A stretch of 47,852 nt of DNA from CAVTZP01 sp963739245 (GTDB lineage: Bacteria > Chloroflexota > Dehalococcoidia > Dehalococcoidales > BS750m-G39): assembly GCA_963739245.1 (NCBI GenBank), contig CAVTZP010000006.1:1-47852 (forward strand), read 5' to 3'. Shown here one piece after another: positions 30,683 to 39,493 of this stretch (the stretch's first letter is position 1; every line of letters starts with the position of its first letter). The notes under the pieces are model-generated. The model was not told the origin of the DNA. It did not search any database and saw only the letters and a list, made by a program, of their open reading frames with translations. The translations under genes and the position numbers were made by a program.

Positions 30683-31708
30683 ATGAGGACTAGCGATTTT
30701 ACTTACCATCTCCCCCGCGAGCTTATTGCTCAGACTCCGGTTGAACCAAGAGACCACTCCCGCCTCATGGTTTTGGACCGGAGCGATGGTTCAATAAAGC
30801 ACTACCGCTTTTTTGAAATCGTTGATTATCTACGAGCTGGGGATGTCCTGGTATTTAACGATAGCCGGGTCATCCCGGCTCGGCTCAATGGGAAGAAGGT
30901 TGATACCGGCGGCAGGGTGGAGATTCTGCTGCTGCACCGGCGTGACAGCGCTGTCTGGGAGGCACTGGTAAAGCCGGGGAAAAGGGTCAGTATTGGCACC
31001 AAGGTTGAGATAAGTGGGGACAAGGCTAAGGTTCTGGCAGAAATAATTGGGTTGGGGGAGGGTGGGATAAAGCTGATAAGCTTCTCTGACGAAGTATTAT
31101 TACCGCAGTTAGGCAGGGTGCCACTACCGCCGTATATCAACAGTCCTTTGGCCGACCCTGAGCGCTATCAGACGGTCTATGCTCGAACCCTCGGTAGTGT
31201 CGCCGCACCTACTGCCGGGTTGCACTTTACCCCCGAACTGCTTGGCAGGATAGAGCAGAAGGGGGTTTGCTTGCTGTTTGTTACCCTCCATGTCGGGCTT
31301 GATACCTTTCGTCCAGTCACGGAGGATGACCCGTTAAAGCATCCTGTCCATAGGGAATATGGCAACTTAAGCCAGGAGGTTGCCAACCAGTTATCCCGGG
31401 CTAAGATGGAGGGGCGGAGGGTAATTTGTGTTGGCACTACCACGGTGAGGCTTATAGAGGCGGCAGCTCAGGCAAGTAAGGCATCTATTTTGGAGCCGTT
31501 TGACGGTTGGGTAAGCCTGTTCGCTTTACCCGGCTACCAGTTCCGCATGGTTGACGGCCTGATAACCAACTTTCATCTACCCCGGTCAACCCTGCTGATG
31601 CTGGTTTGTGCCTTTGCCGGCAAGGATTTTATAAATAAAGCCTACCAGGAAGCCATCTCTCAGCAATATCGCTTTTACAGCTTCGGCGACGCCATGCTGA
31701 TTTTGTAG
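30683..31708 (+). CDS. queA: S-adenosylmethionine:tRNA ribosyltransferase-isomerase
   Basis: Converts 7-aminomethyl-7-deazaguanine in tRNA to epoxyqueuosine using SAM. The protein has 341 residues from the ATG at 30683. An N-terminal extension open back to 30641 was rejected because the promoter lies within it. It has the conserved starts DFTYHLPRELIAQTP (about 4-18), VFNDSRVIPARL (about 54-65), the C-terminal SVAAPTAGLHFTPELL and TNFHLPRSTLLMLV. No ribosome-binding site is obvious. Confidence 0.95.
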   Translation: MRTSDFTYHLPRELIAQTPVEPRDHSRLMVLDRSDGSIKHYRFFEIVDYLRAGDVLVFNDSRVIPARLNGKKVDTGGRVEILLLHRRDSAVWEALVKPGKRVSIGTKVEISGDKAKVLAEIIGLGEGGIKLISFSDEVLLPQLGRVPLPPYINSPLADPERYQTVYARTLGSVAAPTAGLHFTPELLGRIEQKGVCLLFVTLHVGLDTFRPVTEDDPLKHPVHREYGNLSQEVANQLSRAKMEGRRVICVGTTTVRLIEAAAQASKASILEPFDGWVSLFALPGYQFRMVDGLITNFHLPRSTLLMLVCAFAGKDFINKAYQEAISQQYRFYSFGDAMLIL

Positions 31709-31788
31709 CTAGCCTAAAATCCTTTCTACTTCCGCTCTCTCAACCTCTCGCGTTTCAAAACCAATCATAGGCAATTTGTCAGCAGTTC

Positions 31789-31817
31789 TTTACAAAGGTG
31801 GTTTTTCCAGCTAAAAT
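31789..31817 (+). promoter_or_regulatory. tRNA-Gly promoter
   Basis: TTTACA (31789-31794), a 17-bp spacer and TAAAAT (31812-31817), with the tRNA 5' end 13 nt after the -10 box. Confidence 0.6.
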
Positions 31818-31829
31818 AGGCGTAACTGG

Positions 31830-31901
31830 GCGGGAGTAACTCAGTGGAAGAGTACCTGCCTTCCAAGTAGGTGGTCGCGGGTTCGAATCCCGTCTCCCGC
31901 T
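31830..31901 (+). tRNA. tRNA-Gly (anticodon TCC)
   Basis: A complete cloverleaf: acceptor GCGGGAG/CTCCCGC, D-arm ACTC/GAGT, anticodon stem CCTGC/GTAGG (last pair imperfect) with loop CTTCCAA giving TCC, T-arm GCGGG-TTCGAAT-CCCGT, discriminator T. CCA is not encoded. It is convergent with nadE, 11 bp away. Confidence 0.96.
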
Positions 31902-31912
31902 CTGCAAAATGG

Positions 31913-33919
31913 TTATTCTGGCTTTCTGGCTGTTACCCCACCAAGTTTAAGATACATCGCTTCCAAATCCTCGAGCCAGAGTTTTGCCTCAGCATCAGAG
32001 GGCATCCTCCAGTCCCCCCGGGGAGACAGGCTCACCGAGCCAATCTTTGGTCCCTCAGGAAAGCAGGTCCGCTTGAACTGGTTAGCGAAGAACCTTTCAA
32101 TAAAGCTATTAAGCCATCTTCGTAGATCGTCAAGCGTATACTTTCCGTCAAACAGCACTTGCCTTCTCGCCTCGTTGGCTAAGTACAGAATCTTGCCCGG
32201 CCTCATGCCGAAGCGAATGAAGGGGTAGAGGTAGAAATCGGCAAGCTCGACTGGGCCAATGACTTCCTCGCTCTTTTGCGTAATCTGCCCTCTCTCCGCC
32301 GGTAATAGTTCCGGGGAAATCGGGGTTTCAAGGACATCAAATAGAACCCTTTGTGCTGGGGAATCGGCTAGCTCTTCGTCGGCGACCCACCGCACCAAGA
32401 AACGAACCAGTGTCTTGGGCACGGATGTGTTGACGTGATAGTGCGAAAGCTGGTCTCCGGAGAAGGTGCTCCATCCCAGAGCAATCTCGGTAAGGTCGCC
32501 TGTTCCCAATACAATCGCATCGAGCTGGTTTGCTTTGTTGAAGAAGAACTCGGTTCGGTAGCGGGCCTGTACGTTCTCGAAGACCACGTCTTGCTGGCTA
32601 TCGTGCTTCAGGTCTCTCAGGTGTGAGCGGGAGGTTCGGCTAATAGCCATTCGTTCAAAGCTCACTCCTAGTGCGTGGCACAGTTTTGTAGCGTTAGTCC
32701 TTGTCCTTCGGGTAGTGCCGAAGCCGGGAAGGTTATAGGCATGAACATTCGCTCGGGACAGCTTGAGGAAGTCCGCGGTCTTTACCGCTACGAGGAGGGC
32801 TAAAGTGGAATCAAGCCCTCCAGAAACTCCCACTACCACGTGGCTCTTTTTCGCCCCCGAGAGCTTCTGGGCGAGGGCAGCCACCTGCATGGAAAAGATG
32901 TCGCGGCACCTATCTGCCCTCTTGGTCGGGTCTGCCGGGACAAAAGGGTGGGGGTCAATGGTTCGCCACAGCTTGCTGGCGATAGGGTCCGCAACCTCCG
33001 TTTCAACAACCCTGAAGTTTTTCCTCTGTCGGGATGTCTCATGGAAACTGGCGAAAACGCGCCGGTCATGTACCAGCCGCTCCAAATCGATGTCCGAGAT
33101 TATGAACTGAGGGCTTGAGGACAGGCGTTCCGATTCGCCAAGGATGGTGCCATTCTCGGCGATGAGGACATGCCCGCTGTAGACAACATCATTTGACGAC
33201 TCCCCGATGCCGGACGACGCGTAGCAATAGGCGGCGATGCACCTGCCCGACTCGGAGGACACCATTATCCGGCGCCAGTCTGCCTTTCCCAGCACCTCGT
33301 TGCTGGCGGAAAGGTTAATGAGCACCGTTGCCCCGGCCAGTGCCTGATGCTCATGAGGTGCTAGCGGCACCCACAGGTCTTCACAGATCTCCACCCCGAT
33401 AAGGGCTGAAGGAATTCCTCGCAGTCCAAAGAGGATGTCGGTGCCAAAGGGGACTCGTTCCCCCAGGAGTTCCACGCTATCACAGTGAGCGTCCTGGCTG
33501 GAGGTAAACCATCGGTCTTCGTAGAATTCTTTGTAGGAAGGTAAAAGAGTCTTGGGTATGACCCCGAGGATATGCCCTGAGTTCAGTATCACAGCGCAGT
33601 TAAAAATCTTCTGTTCAATATCAAGTGGTATCCCTACTATTACTACTGCAGGGTTCCCGGCACTTTCGTCTAGAATGTGGTGTAGCCCCGTCTTAGCTTT
33701 TGACAGTAGCGCCTGGTGTTGTACTAGGTCGCCAATGGTGTAGCCGGTGATAGCCATCTCAGGGAAGGTTAGCAACTGCACGCCCTCATCCCTGGCTTTT
33801 TTCATGGCTTCAATAATATTCCCGATATTGAAATCAACATCAGCCACACGAAGCAGGGGAACTGCCGCACCGACACGGAGGAAGCCAAGATCCCTATTCA
33901 ATAGTACCCCTTGACTCAC
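31913..33919 (-). CDS. nadE: Glutamine-dependent NAD+ synthase
   Basis: Makes NAD+ from deamido-NAD+ with ammonia drawn from glutamine. About 668 residues. The N-terminal nitrilase-type domain (about 1-280) has the Glu in TFPEMAITGYT, Lys in KTLLPSYKEFYEDRWF and Cys in GVEICEDLWVP. The C-terminal synthetase domain has the ATP loop VVGVSGGLDSTLAL (about 357-370). The start is GTG at 33919, supported by GGAGGAGG 6 nt upstream; a longer open frame to TTG 33967 has no such site. It is on the same strand as the NrpR-like gene but likely separately expressed. Confidence 0.95.
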   Translation of the reverse strand: MSQGVLLNRDLGFLRVGAAVPLLRVADVDFNIGNIIEAMKKARDEGVQLLTFPEMAITGYTIGDLVQHQALLSKAKTGLHHILDESAGNPAVVIVGIPLDIEQKIFNCAVILNSGHILGVIPKTLLPSYKEFYEDRWFTSSQDAHCDSVELLGERVPFGTDILFGLRGIPSALIGVEICEDLWVPLAPHEHQALAGATVLINLSASNEVLGKADWRRIMVSSESGRCIAAYCYASSGIGESSNDVVYSGHVLIAENGTILGESERLSSSPQFIISDIDLERLVHDRRVFASFHETSRQRKNFRVVETEVADPIASKLWRTIDPHPFVPADPTKRADRCRDIFSMQVAALAQKLSGAKKSHVVVGVSGGLDSTLALLVAVKTADFLKLSRANVHAYNLPGFGTTRRTRTNATKLCHALGVSFERMAISRTSRSHLRDLKHDSQQDVVFENVQARYRTEFFFNKANQLDAIVLGTGDLTEIALGWSTFSGDQLSHYHVNTSVPKTLVRFLVRWVADEELADSPAQRVLFDVLETPISPELLPAERGQITQKSEEVIGPVELADFYLYPFIRFGMRPGKILYLANEARRQVLFDGKYTLDDLRRWLNSFIERFFANQFKRTCFPEGPKIGSVSLSPRGDWRMPSDAEAKLWLEDLEAMYLKLGGVTARKPE

Positions 33920-34005
33920 CTGTTCCTCCTCCAAAAGGGTCAGCCCTGAGGGTAGGGTAAAAAACAAGCTGACCTTTTTGGCTTCTTCAAAGCCACTTGC
34001 TCAGG

Positions 34006-35004
34006 CTACTGGAGTTGCCAGAAGCTAGCTAGCTGCTGAAAATCGATAAGTCCACTCTCGGCTATGTTGGCAACGTCTATTCCGGCCTCGAATGCTGCCG
34101 CCACCGGATTCAACCCGCCAAGGAGTACTATACCAACTCGATTCAGACCTACCGCAATTTGACACACTGGTTCACTGGTATTACCCAATACGTAAACGGC
34201 GTTAATACCCGCCTCCTTGAGCATAGCCACCTTCTCGTCAACAATGGCTCTAGCTGGGGCGGGTATTTCACGGAAATTAGCTAGTATCTTACCATTGCCG
34301 CTCTTAGCCGCTTGGCTAACACTGGTCATCCCGCCACGAATATACTGTTCCGATGGGTCGAGGGATGTGCCGGAGTAGTTGATTACGGCAGTAAAGCGTT
34401 TTGGCTTTGACTCTCTGATTTCGAGCACCCCGCCAAACCTGGACTCGATGGGAACGCCAGCTTTTAGAAGTACCCCATTTACCACCACGCTGCACACGGT
34501 GGCAAAGCCAATTTTGCCGCTGGGGATAATCACCGAGCCGAGCCTTTCTCCTTCGGAGGCAGTAGCTACCAGCTCGCTGACACAAATCCCAGCCTTAAAT
34601 ACATCGCCCATTGCCGCCAACGCCTCTTTGAAACTATCTTTAGCAATGAGTGAAGTATTTATCGGGACTTGTCCCGTCCGTTTTTGCAGGTCAAATGTGG
34701 TGTGGAAGGCTAACGTTTCGAGCTTCTCAAGTATGAAACCGACCTGCTCTGGCGCCAGCGCCGCCTTGAGTTCCTCAAGCCCCTGAGGGGTAATCATTCT
34801 GCCGTCACGACCGAGGGGGTGAGTATAACCTCGCTCATCAGTAATTCTCAGGTGATACCTGACCGCTCTCTCGCTCAAAAAAACACCGTATCGCGCCAGC
34901 TCTCGAGCGATGGTAATTGAACCCAGCGGTTCAGAGGACTCGCTCAATACTTTAAGAATGGACATTATCTTGCGTTCTGTCTCTGGACCGGTACCTTGTA
35001 TCAT
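34006..35004 (-). CDS. NrpR-like nitrogen regulator (winged helix plus DUF128 domain)
   Basis: A 332-residue protein. The N-terminal winged helix (about 8-75) has ILKVLSESSEPLGSITIARELA and LSERAVRYHLR, followed by GRMITPQGLEEL. The remainder (about 85-330) is a single NrpR (DUF128) domain with IIPSGKIGFATVCSVVVNGV (about 155-174) and GVPIESRFGGVLEI. In methanogens NrpR represses nitrogen genes and is released by 2-oxoglutarate. Its position directly downstream of glnA, at the end of a nitrogen-assimilation block, fits the same role. It has its own extended -10 box 40 bp upstream. Its targets here are inferred, not seen. Confidence 0.88.
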   Translation of the reverse strand: MIQGTGPETERKIMSILKVLSESSEPLGSITIARELARYGVFLSERAVRYHLRITDERGYTHPLGRDGRMITPQGLEELKAALAPEQVGFILEKLETLAFHTTFDLQKRTGQVPINTSLIAKDSFKEALAAMGDVFKAGICVSELVATASEGERLGSVIIPSGKIGFATVCSVVVNGVLLKAGVPIESRFGGVLEIRESKPKRFTAVINYSGTSLDPSEQYIRGGMTSVSQAAKSGNGKILANFREIPAPARAIVDEKVAMLKEAGINAVYVLGNTSEPVCQIAVGLNRVGIVLLGGLNPVAAAFEAGIDVANIAESGLIDFQQLASFWQLQ

Positions 35005-35042
35005 GCGAACCTCTCTTGACTCTCTGAGATAGACCGTGGGGC

Positions 35043-35051
35043 ATTATACCA
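35043..35051 (-). promoter_or_regulatory. Extended -10 box upstream of the NrpR-like gene
   Basis: TGGTATAAT on the minus strand (35051-35043) lies in the 81-bp gap after glnA. A weak TTCAGC lies 17 bp upstream as a possible -35. This suggests the regulator can be expressed separately from glnA. Confidence 0.5.
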
Positions 35052-35085
35052 CTCCCCCCGGCATAGCTGAACAGCAGAATTCCAC

Positions 35086-36429
35086 TCACAGCACTGGTAG
35101 GTATCTCTTAAGCTCGTAGTCAGTCACCTGAGCCCGATACTGGTCCCATTCAATCTGCTTATTCTTGATGAAGGCTTCAAAAACGTGGTCGCCGAGGGCT
35201 TTCCGCACCAGCTTGCTCTTTTCCGTGAGCTGTATTGCCTCCAAGAGGCTGGCGGGTAGGGTGCCTATGCCCAGGCTCTTTCTTTTCTCCTCACTCATGT
35301 GGTATACGTTTTCTTCTACCGGTTCCGGTGGTTCTAACCCCTCCTCAATCCCCGCCAAGCCGGCAGCCAGCATCACGCTGAAGCAGAGGTAGGGGTTGCA
35401 GGCGGGGTCGGGGGAGCGAAGCTCAAACCTGGTGGCATTTTCGAAGCCGGGTTTATATTCCGGAATCCGGATAAGGTCAGAACGGTTACGCGTTGCCCAG
35501 GAGAGATAGACCGGTGCCTCGTAGCCAGGTATCAGTCGCTTATATGAATTGACCCACTGGCTGGTGACCGCAGTAATCTCAGGGGCATATTTAAGGAGCC
35601 CGGCAACAAAGCTTAAAGCTATATTGGAAAGATGATGCTTACCCTTCTTGTCAAAGAAGGCATTGGAGTTACCCTTGAATAGTGACTGGTGGACGTGCAT
35701 GCCGCTGCCATTAATACCAAAGACAGGCTTGGGCATGAAGGTAGCATAGACTCCCTGCTTTAGCGCCATTTCCTTGACCACTAGCCGGTAGGTCATAACG
35801 TTGTCAGCCATGGTCAGGGCATCGGTGTAGTGCATATCTATCTCATGCTGGGAGGTCGCCACCTCATGATGGGATTTGTCAATGGCGATGCCCATCTCTT
35901 CCAGGGCGAGCACTGTTTCTCGCCTCAGGTCAATAGCGGCGTCATGAGGGTCCATATCGAAATACCCCCCTTGGTCCAGCGGCTCAGTGCAACTTGAATC
36001 CTTGAAATAGAAATACTCCAGCTCCGGGCCAACGTAGTAGGTATAGCCCATATCCGACGCCCGTTTCAGGTTCCTTTTCAGGACAAGCCGCGGGTCACCA
36101 TCAAAAGGCTCACCGCCCGGTTTTAGTATGTTACAGAACATTCTGGCTACTGCCGTGTGCTCCCTGGGTCGCCAGGGGAGAAGCCGGAAGGTATCAGGGT
36201 CGGGCAGAGCCACCATATCACTTTCGTCAATGCGGGCAAAACCCTCTATCGAGGAGCCATCAAACCCTATCCCATCCTCTAGGGCACCTTCCAGTTCCTC
36301 CACACTGATGGCAAAGCTCTTAAGCATGCCCAGAATGTCAGTGAACCATAGCTGGATAAACTTGACATCGTGCTGCTCAGTCATCTTGAGGACATATTCC
36401 TTTGCTTCAGCCTTTTCTTTGGCTACCAT
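35086..36429 (-). CDS. glnA: Glutamine synthetase type I
   Basis: ATP-dependent amidation of glutamate with ammonia. The protein has 447 residues, the length of the GSI-alpha group. It has GFDGSSIEGF (about 54-63), the metal/ATP signature PKPVFGINGSGMHVHQS (about 220-236) and NRSDLIRIP (about 315-323). The canonical adenylylation loop of the longer GSI-beta type is not seen, so feedback and transcriptional control are more likely. The start is ATG at 36429 behind GGAGGTTG. It is downstream of the PII and amt genes. Confidence 0.97.
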   Translation of the reverse strand: MVAKEKAEAKEYVLKMTEQHDVKFIQLWFTDILGMLKSFAISVEELEGALEDGIGFDGSSIEGFARIDESDMVALPDPDTFRLLPWRPREHTAVARMFCNILKPGGEPFDGDPRLVLKRNLKRASDMGYTYYVGPELEYFYFKDSSCTEPLDQGGYFDMDPHDAAIDLRRETVLALEEMGIAIDKSHHEVATSQHEIDMHYTDALTMADNVMTYRLVVKEMALKQGVYATFMPKPVFGINGSGMHVHQSLFKGNSNAFFDKKGKHHLSNIALSFVAGLLKYAPEITAVTSQWVNSYKRLIPGYEAPVYLSWATRNRSDLIRIPEYKPGFENATRFELRSPDPACNPYLCFSVMLAAGLAGIEEGLEPPEPVEENVYHMSEEKRKSLGIGTLPASLLEAIQLTEKSKLVRKALGDHVFEAFIKNKQIEWDQYRAQVTDYELKRYLPVL

Positions 36430-36510
36430 TTTTCAACCTCCGACGTAACTTTAATTGATATCAAACCACAAGTTGAAATCAAAGTCAATTGATTGTTGCT
36501 TCCCGTTCGG

Positions 36511-37283
36511 CTTAAATATCCTTGAGAATTTTCTGCGGTTTCATCGTCCCTCCTCTTTATTTTTATATTGCGTTCTCGCCTTCCTCGCCAGTCCTGACGC
36601 GCACCGCATCCTCAACCGGCAGGACAAATATCTTGCCGTCTCCCATCTCACCAGTCCTAGCAGCAGCGGTGATAGCATTCAGTGTCTTTGGCACATCCTC
36701 ATCGAGTACCACAACCTCGACCTTAACCTTGGGCAAAAAATCCACTTTATATTCACCTACTCGCCACTGCAGGGTGAGACCTCCCTGCCGCCCGTGTCCG
36801 CTAACCTCGCTTACCGTCATACCAAAATAACCGCTAGCCTCCAGAGCCGCTCTCACCGCGCCAGCTTTTCCTCCCTGATGATAGCCCTACCGTTGGTTTA
36901 AATATCCTTGCGAATTTCCTGTAGTTTCATCGCCCCTCCTTTTTATTTTTATATTGATTTATATTGCGTTGTCGCCTTCCTCGCCAGTCCTGACGCGCAC
37001 TGCACTCTCAACTGGCAGGACAAATATCTTGCCGTCTCCCATCTCACCAGTCCGAGCGGCAGCAGTGATGGCGTTTAGTGTTTTGGACACATCTTCGTCA
37101 AGCACCACTACCTCAATCTTTAGCTTGGGTAATAAATCCACCTTGTATTCACCTACTCGCCACTGCAGGGTGAGACCTCCCTGCCGCCCGTGTCCGCTAA
37201 CCTCGCTTACCGTCATACCAAAATAACCGCTAGCCTCCAGAGCCGCTCTCACCGCGCCCAGCTTTTCCTCCCTGATGATAGCC
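36511..37283. repeat. Tandem direct duplication carrying a PII gene and a short spacer
   Basis: Two units, about 36511-36886 and 36897-37283. Each contains a spacer that includes a ten-codon open frame (ATG at 36544 and at 36930 on the minus strand, TAA at 36512 and 36898) behind AGGAGG or a similar site, and a PII coding region. A 112-bp stretch (36751-36862 and 37147-37258) is identical between units while flanking parts differ at many sites, which points to local gene conversion. Confidence 0.8.
36563..36886 (-). pseudogene. glnB: Broken second copy of the PII protein gene
   Basis: The last 97 residues are nearly identical to the intact neighbour (six changes), including the T-loop GEYKVDFLPK and the C-terminal TGEMGDGKIFVLPVE. 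The N-terminal strand is lost: one C is missing at about 36862 (GCGCCAGC against GCGCCCAGC in the other copy), which shifts the frame, and the homology stops at 36886 before any start codon. A GTG at 36856 could start a protein missing about 16 residues, but this would lack the first beta strand of the PII core. Probably non-functional. Confidence 0.8.
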
Positions 37284-37297
37284 TCTATCTTCTTCAT
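36959..37297 (-). CDS. glnB: Nitrogen regulatory protein PII
   Basis: A trimeric sensor of 2-oxoglutarate and adenylate nucleotides, controlling Amt and glutamine synthetase in many bacteria. The protein has 112 residues. It begins MKKIEAIIREEKLGAVR and has GMTVSEVSGHGRQGG (about 28-42), the T-loop with tyrosine in WRVGEYKVDLLPK (about 46-58, the usual uridylylation position) and TGEMGDGKIFVLPVE (about 83-97). The ATG at 37297 overlaps the amt stop by 4 nt, the classical amt-glnK pairing, so it is probably the GlnK-type partner of Amt. Confidence 0.95.
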   Translation of the reverse strand: MKKIEAIIREEKLGAVRAALEASGYFGMTVSEVSGHGRQGGLTLQWRVGEYKVDLLPKLKIEVVVLDEDVSKTLNAITAAARTGEMGDGKIFVLPVESAVRVRTGEEGDNAI

Positions 37298-38714
37298 CGC
37301 AGCATCCCTCCGTAAGCCCTTTCCCCGTGTTGCGAGATATCCAGCCCCACGGTTTCCTCTGTAGGACTAACTCTCAGCCCCATCACGCCGTCAACCAGCT
37401 TAGCCAAACCCCAGCTAACGCTGAAGGCGAAAGCCCCGACCGAGACCACAGCCAGAAGCTGCTTGGCCAGCTGCCAAGCATTCCCGAAAAACAGGCCATC
37501 AGCACCAGCCGCGTTAACGGCAACACTGGCAAAAATGCCGGTGGCTAGAACACCCCAGATGCCGCCCATGCCATGAACCGCCCATACATCCAGGGACTCA
37601 TCAACCCCCATTTTCTTTACTCTGAGGAGCATAGCGTAGTAGCATACCACGGCTGCTACAATGCCAATCGGTATCCCCATTATGGGGGACACAAAACCAG
37701 CCGCCGGGGTGATTGCCGCCAATCCGGCAACGGCACCAGTGGCAATACCGAGTACGCTTGGCCTTCGATAAATCCAGTTAAGCACCATCCAGCTAAGAGG
37801 CTGCCGCTGCGCCGGAAACATTGGTGGCGACAAAGGCGCTTGAGGCCAGCCCACCAGAAGTGAGGGCACTACCGGCATTGAAACCAAACCAGCCAAACCA
37901 GAGCAATCCGGCCCCAAGCATGACCAATGGAATATTGCTCGGCTCCATCGGTTCCCTCTCCCGGAAGCCCTTACGTGAGCCGAGGCACATGGCTAAAGCC
38001 AGGGGGATATGCCAGCGCTAATGTGAACTACGATGCCGCCGGCAAAGTCGAGGGCGCCTAATCTAGCCAGCCACCCACCACCCCCAGACCCAGTGCGCCA
38101 CTGGACAATAGACAATGGTAAACCAGAGGACGGAGAAGACAAGGAGAGCACTGAATTTCATACGTCTACAACCACCAGGGCGCCAGTAATTAAGGCAAAC
38201 ATCGCCTGGAATATCATGAAAGCCAGGTGAGGAACAGTAGTTGCGTAGACAGAGAGGGTGCCTGTCCGACATGGTTCAGGAAGACCCATCAAGGTTGCCG
38301 ATAAAGCCACCTCTACCCGGACCGAAACTCAGGCTATACGCATAGATGACCCAAAGAACGCTCACTAGCGCCAAATACAGTAATAACGGCGAACATTGCC
38401 TGGAATATCATAAAGGCAAGGTGGGGAACGGTAGTGGCATAGACAGACGATGGTTCCTGCCCGACCCCCCTTAGACCAACAAAGTCTAGCCCCCCAATAA
38501 TACCCCATTTATCGGGAGCAAAGCTCAGACTATAACCGTATAAGACCCAGAGTAGACCCACCAAGCCAAGCAGGACAAAACTCATCATGATGGTGGAAAG
38601 TAGATTCTTGCGCCGTACCATTCCCCCATAGAATAGAGCCAGCCCTGGTGTCATGAGCATCACTAGCGCTGAAGAAATCAGAATCCAGGCAGTGTCGCCA
38701 GAATTAACCGCCAT
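37294..38714 (-). pseudogene. amt: Ammonium transporter, scrambled by an internal duplication and several frameshifts
   Basis: Starts normally at ATG 38714 (GDTAWILISSALVMLMTPGL, GGMVRRKN) and runs in frame to MIFQAMFAVIT (about 38380). There the sequence jumps back to an earlier part of a second, similar amt copy (LVSVLWVIYAYSLSFGPGRGG), repeats the SVYATTVPHLAFMIFQAMFA segment and continues to the C-terminus. Further frame changes occur near 38170, 38080, 38010 and 37800. The C-terminal portion from 37917 (ILGIATGAVAGLAAITPAAG-like, then VHGMGGIWGVLATGIFA) is clean and ends overlapping glnB. No single uninterrupted protein can be made. Either two tandem amt genes recombined, or the assembly collapsed them. 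Confidence 0.8.
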
Positions 38715-38729
38715 CTAAACCTCCTTTAT

Positions 38730-39485
38730 TCAGTAGGCATAAAGCCGGCCATAAGGCCGAAGCCAGCGAGGGAAGAGTTTTGTAAAATCATGTTTTAATA
38801 TCTCAGCGGGCTTACCGCCGAAGTAAGCAGCAAACTCACCAACTAGTTTTTGAAGAACCTGATAGTCCTTTTCTTCCATTGTAGCAACGCCTACCTCTTT
38901 GCCCAATTGATATTCCTCGATATTTCCCCTCAGGTAGATGATGCCACCATGCATTCCCGTGCCAATAAATTTCGCTTTGTGATATTCCCTTTCACCTAGA
39001 TTCAGACCGAGCAGGATTAGAATACCTCCAGCCATGTACTCACCAACAAAGTCCTGGGCAGTGCCGCCGATAACTAGCGCTGGCTTTTTATCCTGGTATT
39101 CCTTCATGTGAATCCCGGCTCGGTAGCCGACATCATCCCGAATAAATATCTTGCCTCCCCGGGCGGATAAACCAATGATATCGCCAGCATGACCATGAAC
39201 GATGATTTCACCATTATTCATAGTATTGCCGCAGCCATCCTGAGCATTGCCATGTACTATAATCCTTGGGCCGTCCATAAATGCCCCTAGGTCATTGCCC
39301 GGTGTGCCGAATATCTCAACCTCAATAGGCTTGCCCAAGTCGGTGCCGATATACCTCTGCCCGTAGACATTATGGAGCTCGACCTTTTCGGCGCCGTTTG
39401 AAATAACTTCCCTCAGCTTAGCGTTGAGCTCCCGATAGTGGAGGCCACTGGCATTTATTTTCACTACCTGATTGTTCGCTTTCAT
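38730..39485 (-). CDS. Glutamate synthase GXGXG (alpha-like third) domain protein
   Basis: A stand-alone version of the C-terminal GXGXG beta-helix domain of glutamate synthase large subunit, as found in archaeal-type split enzymes. About 251 residues. Repeated beta-helix turns such as GNDLGAFMDGPRIIVHGNAQDG, GEIIVHGHAGDIIG and GTGMHGGIIYLRG are visible. The ATG at 39485 is preferred; a TTG at 39497 overlaps the upstream stop codon. It structurally braces the glutaminase and synthase domains in the fused enzyme. It lies 8 bp after the FMN subunit and 15 bp before amt. Confidence 0.9.
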   Translation of the reverse strand: MKANNQVVKINASGLHYRELNAKLREVISNGAEKVELHNVYGQRYIGTDLGKPIEVEIFGTPGNDLGAFMDGPRIIVHGNAQDGCGNTMNNGEIIVHGHAGDIIGLSARGGKIFIRDDVGYRAGIHMKEYQDKKPALVIGGTAQDFVGEYMAGGILILLGLNLGEREYHKAKFIGTGMHGGIIYLRGNIEEYQLGKEVGVATMEEKDYQVLQKLVGEFAAYFGGKPAEILKHDFTKLFPRWLRPYGRLYAY

Positions 39486-39493
39486 TGTTATTT

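Noticed and set aside
31871..32125. Plus-strand open frame of 84 codons starting inside tRNA-Gly
   Set aside because: It begins within the tRNA and continues antisense to the conserved C-terminus of nadE.
33920..33967. N-terminal extension of nadE to TTG at 33967
   Set aside because: GTG at 33919 has GGAGGAGG at ideal spacing, and the extension has no family resemblance.
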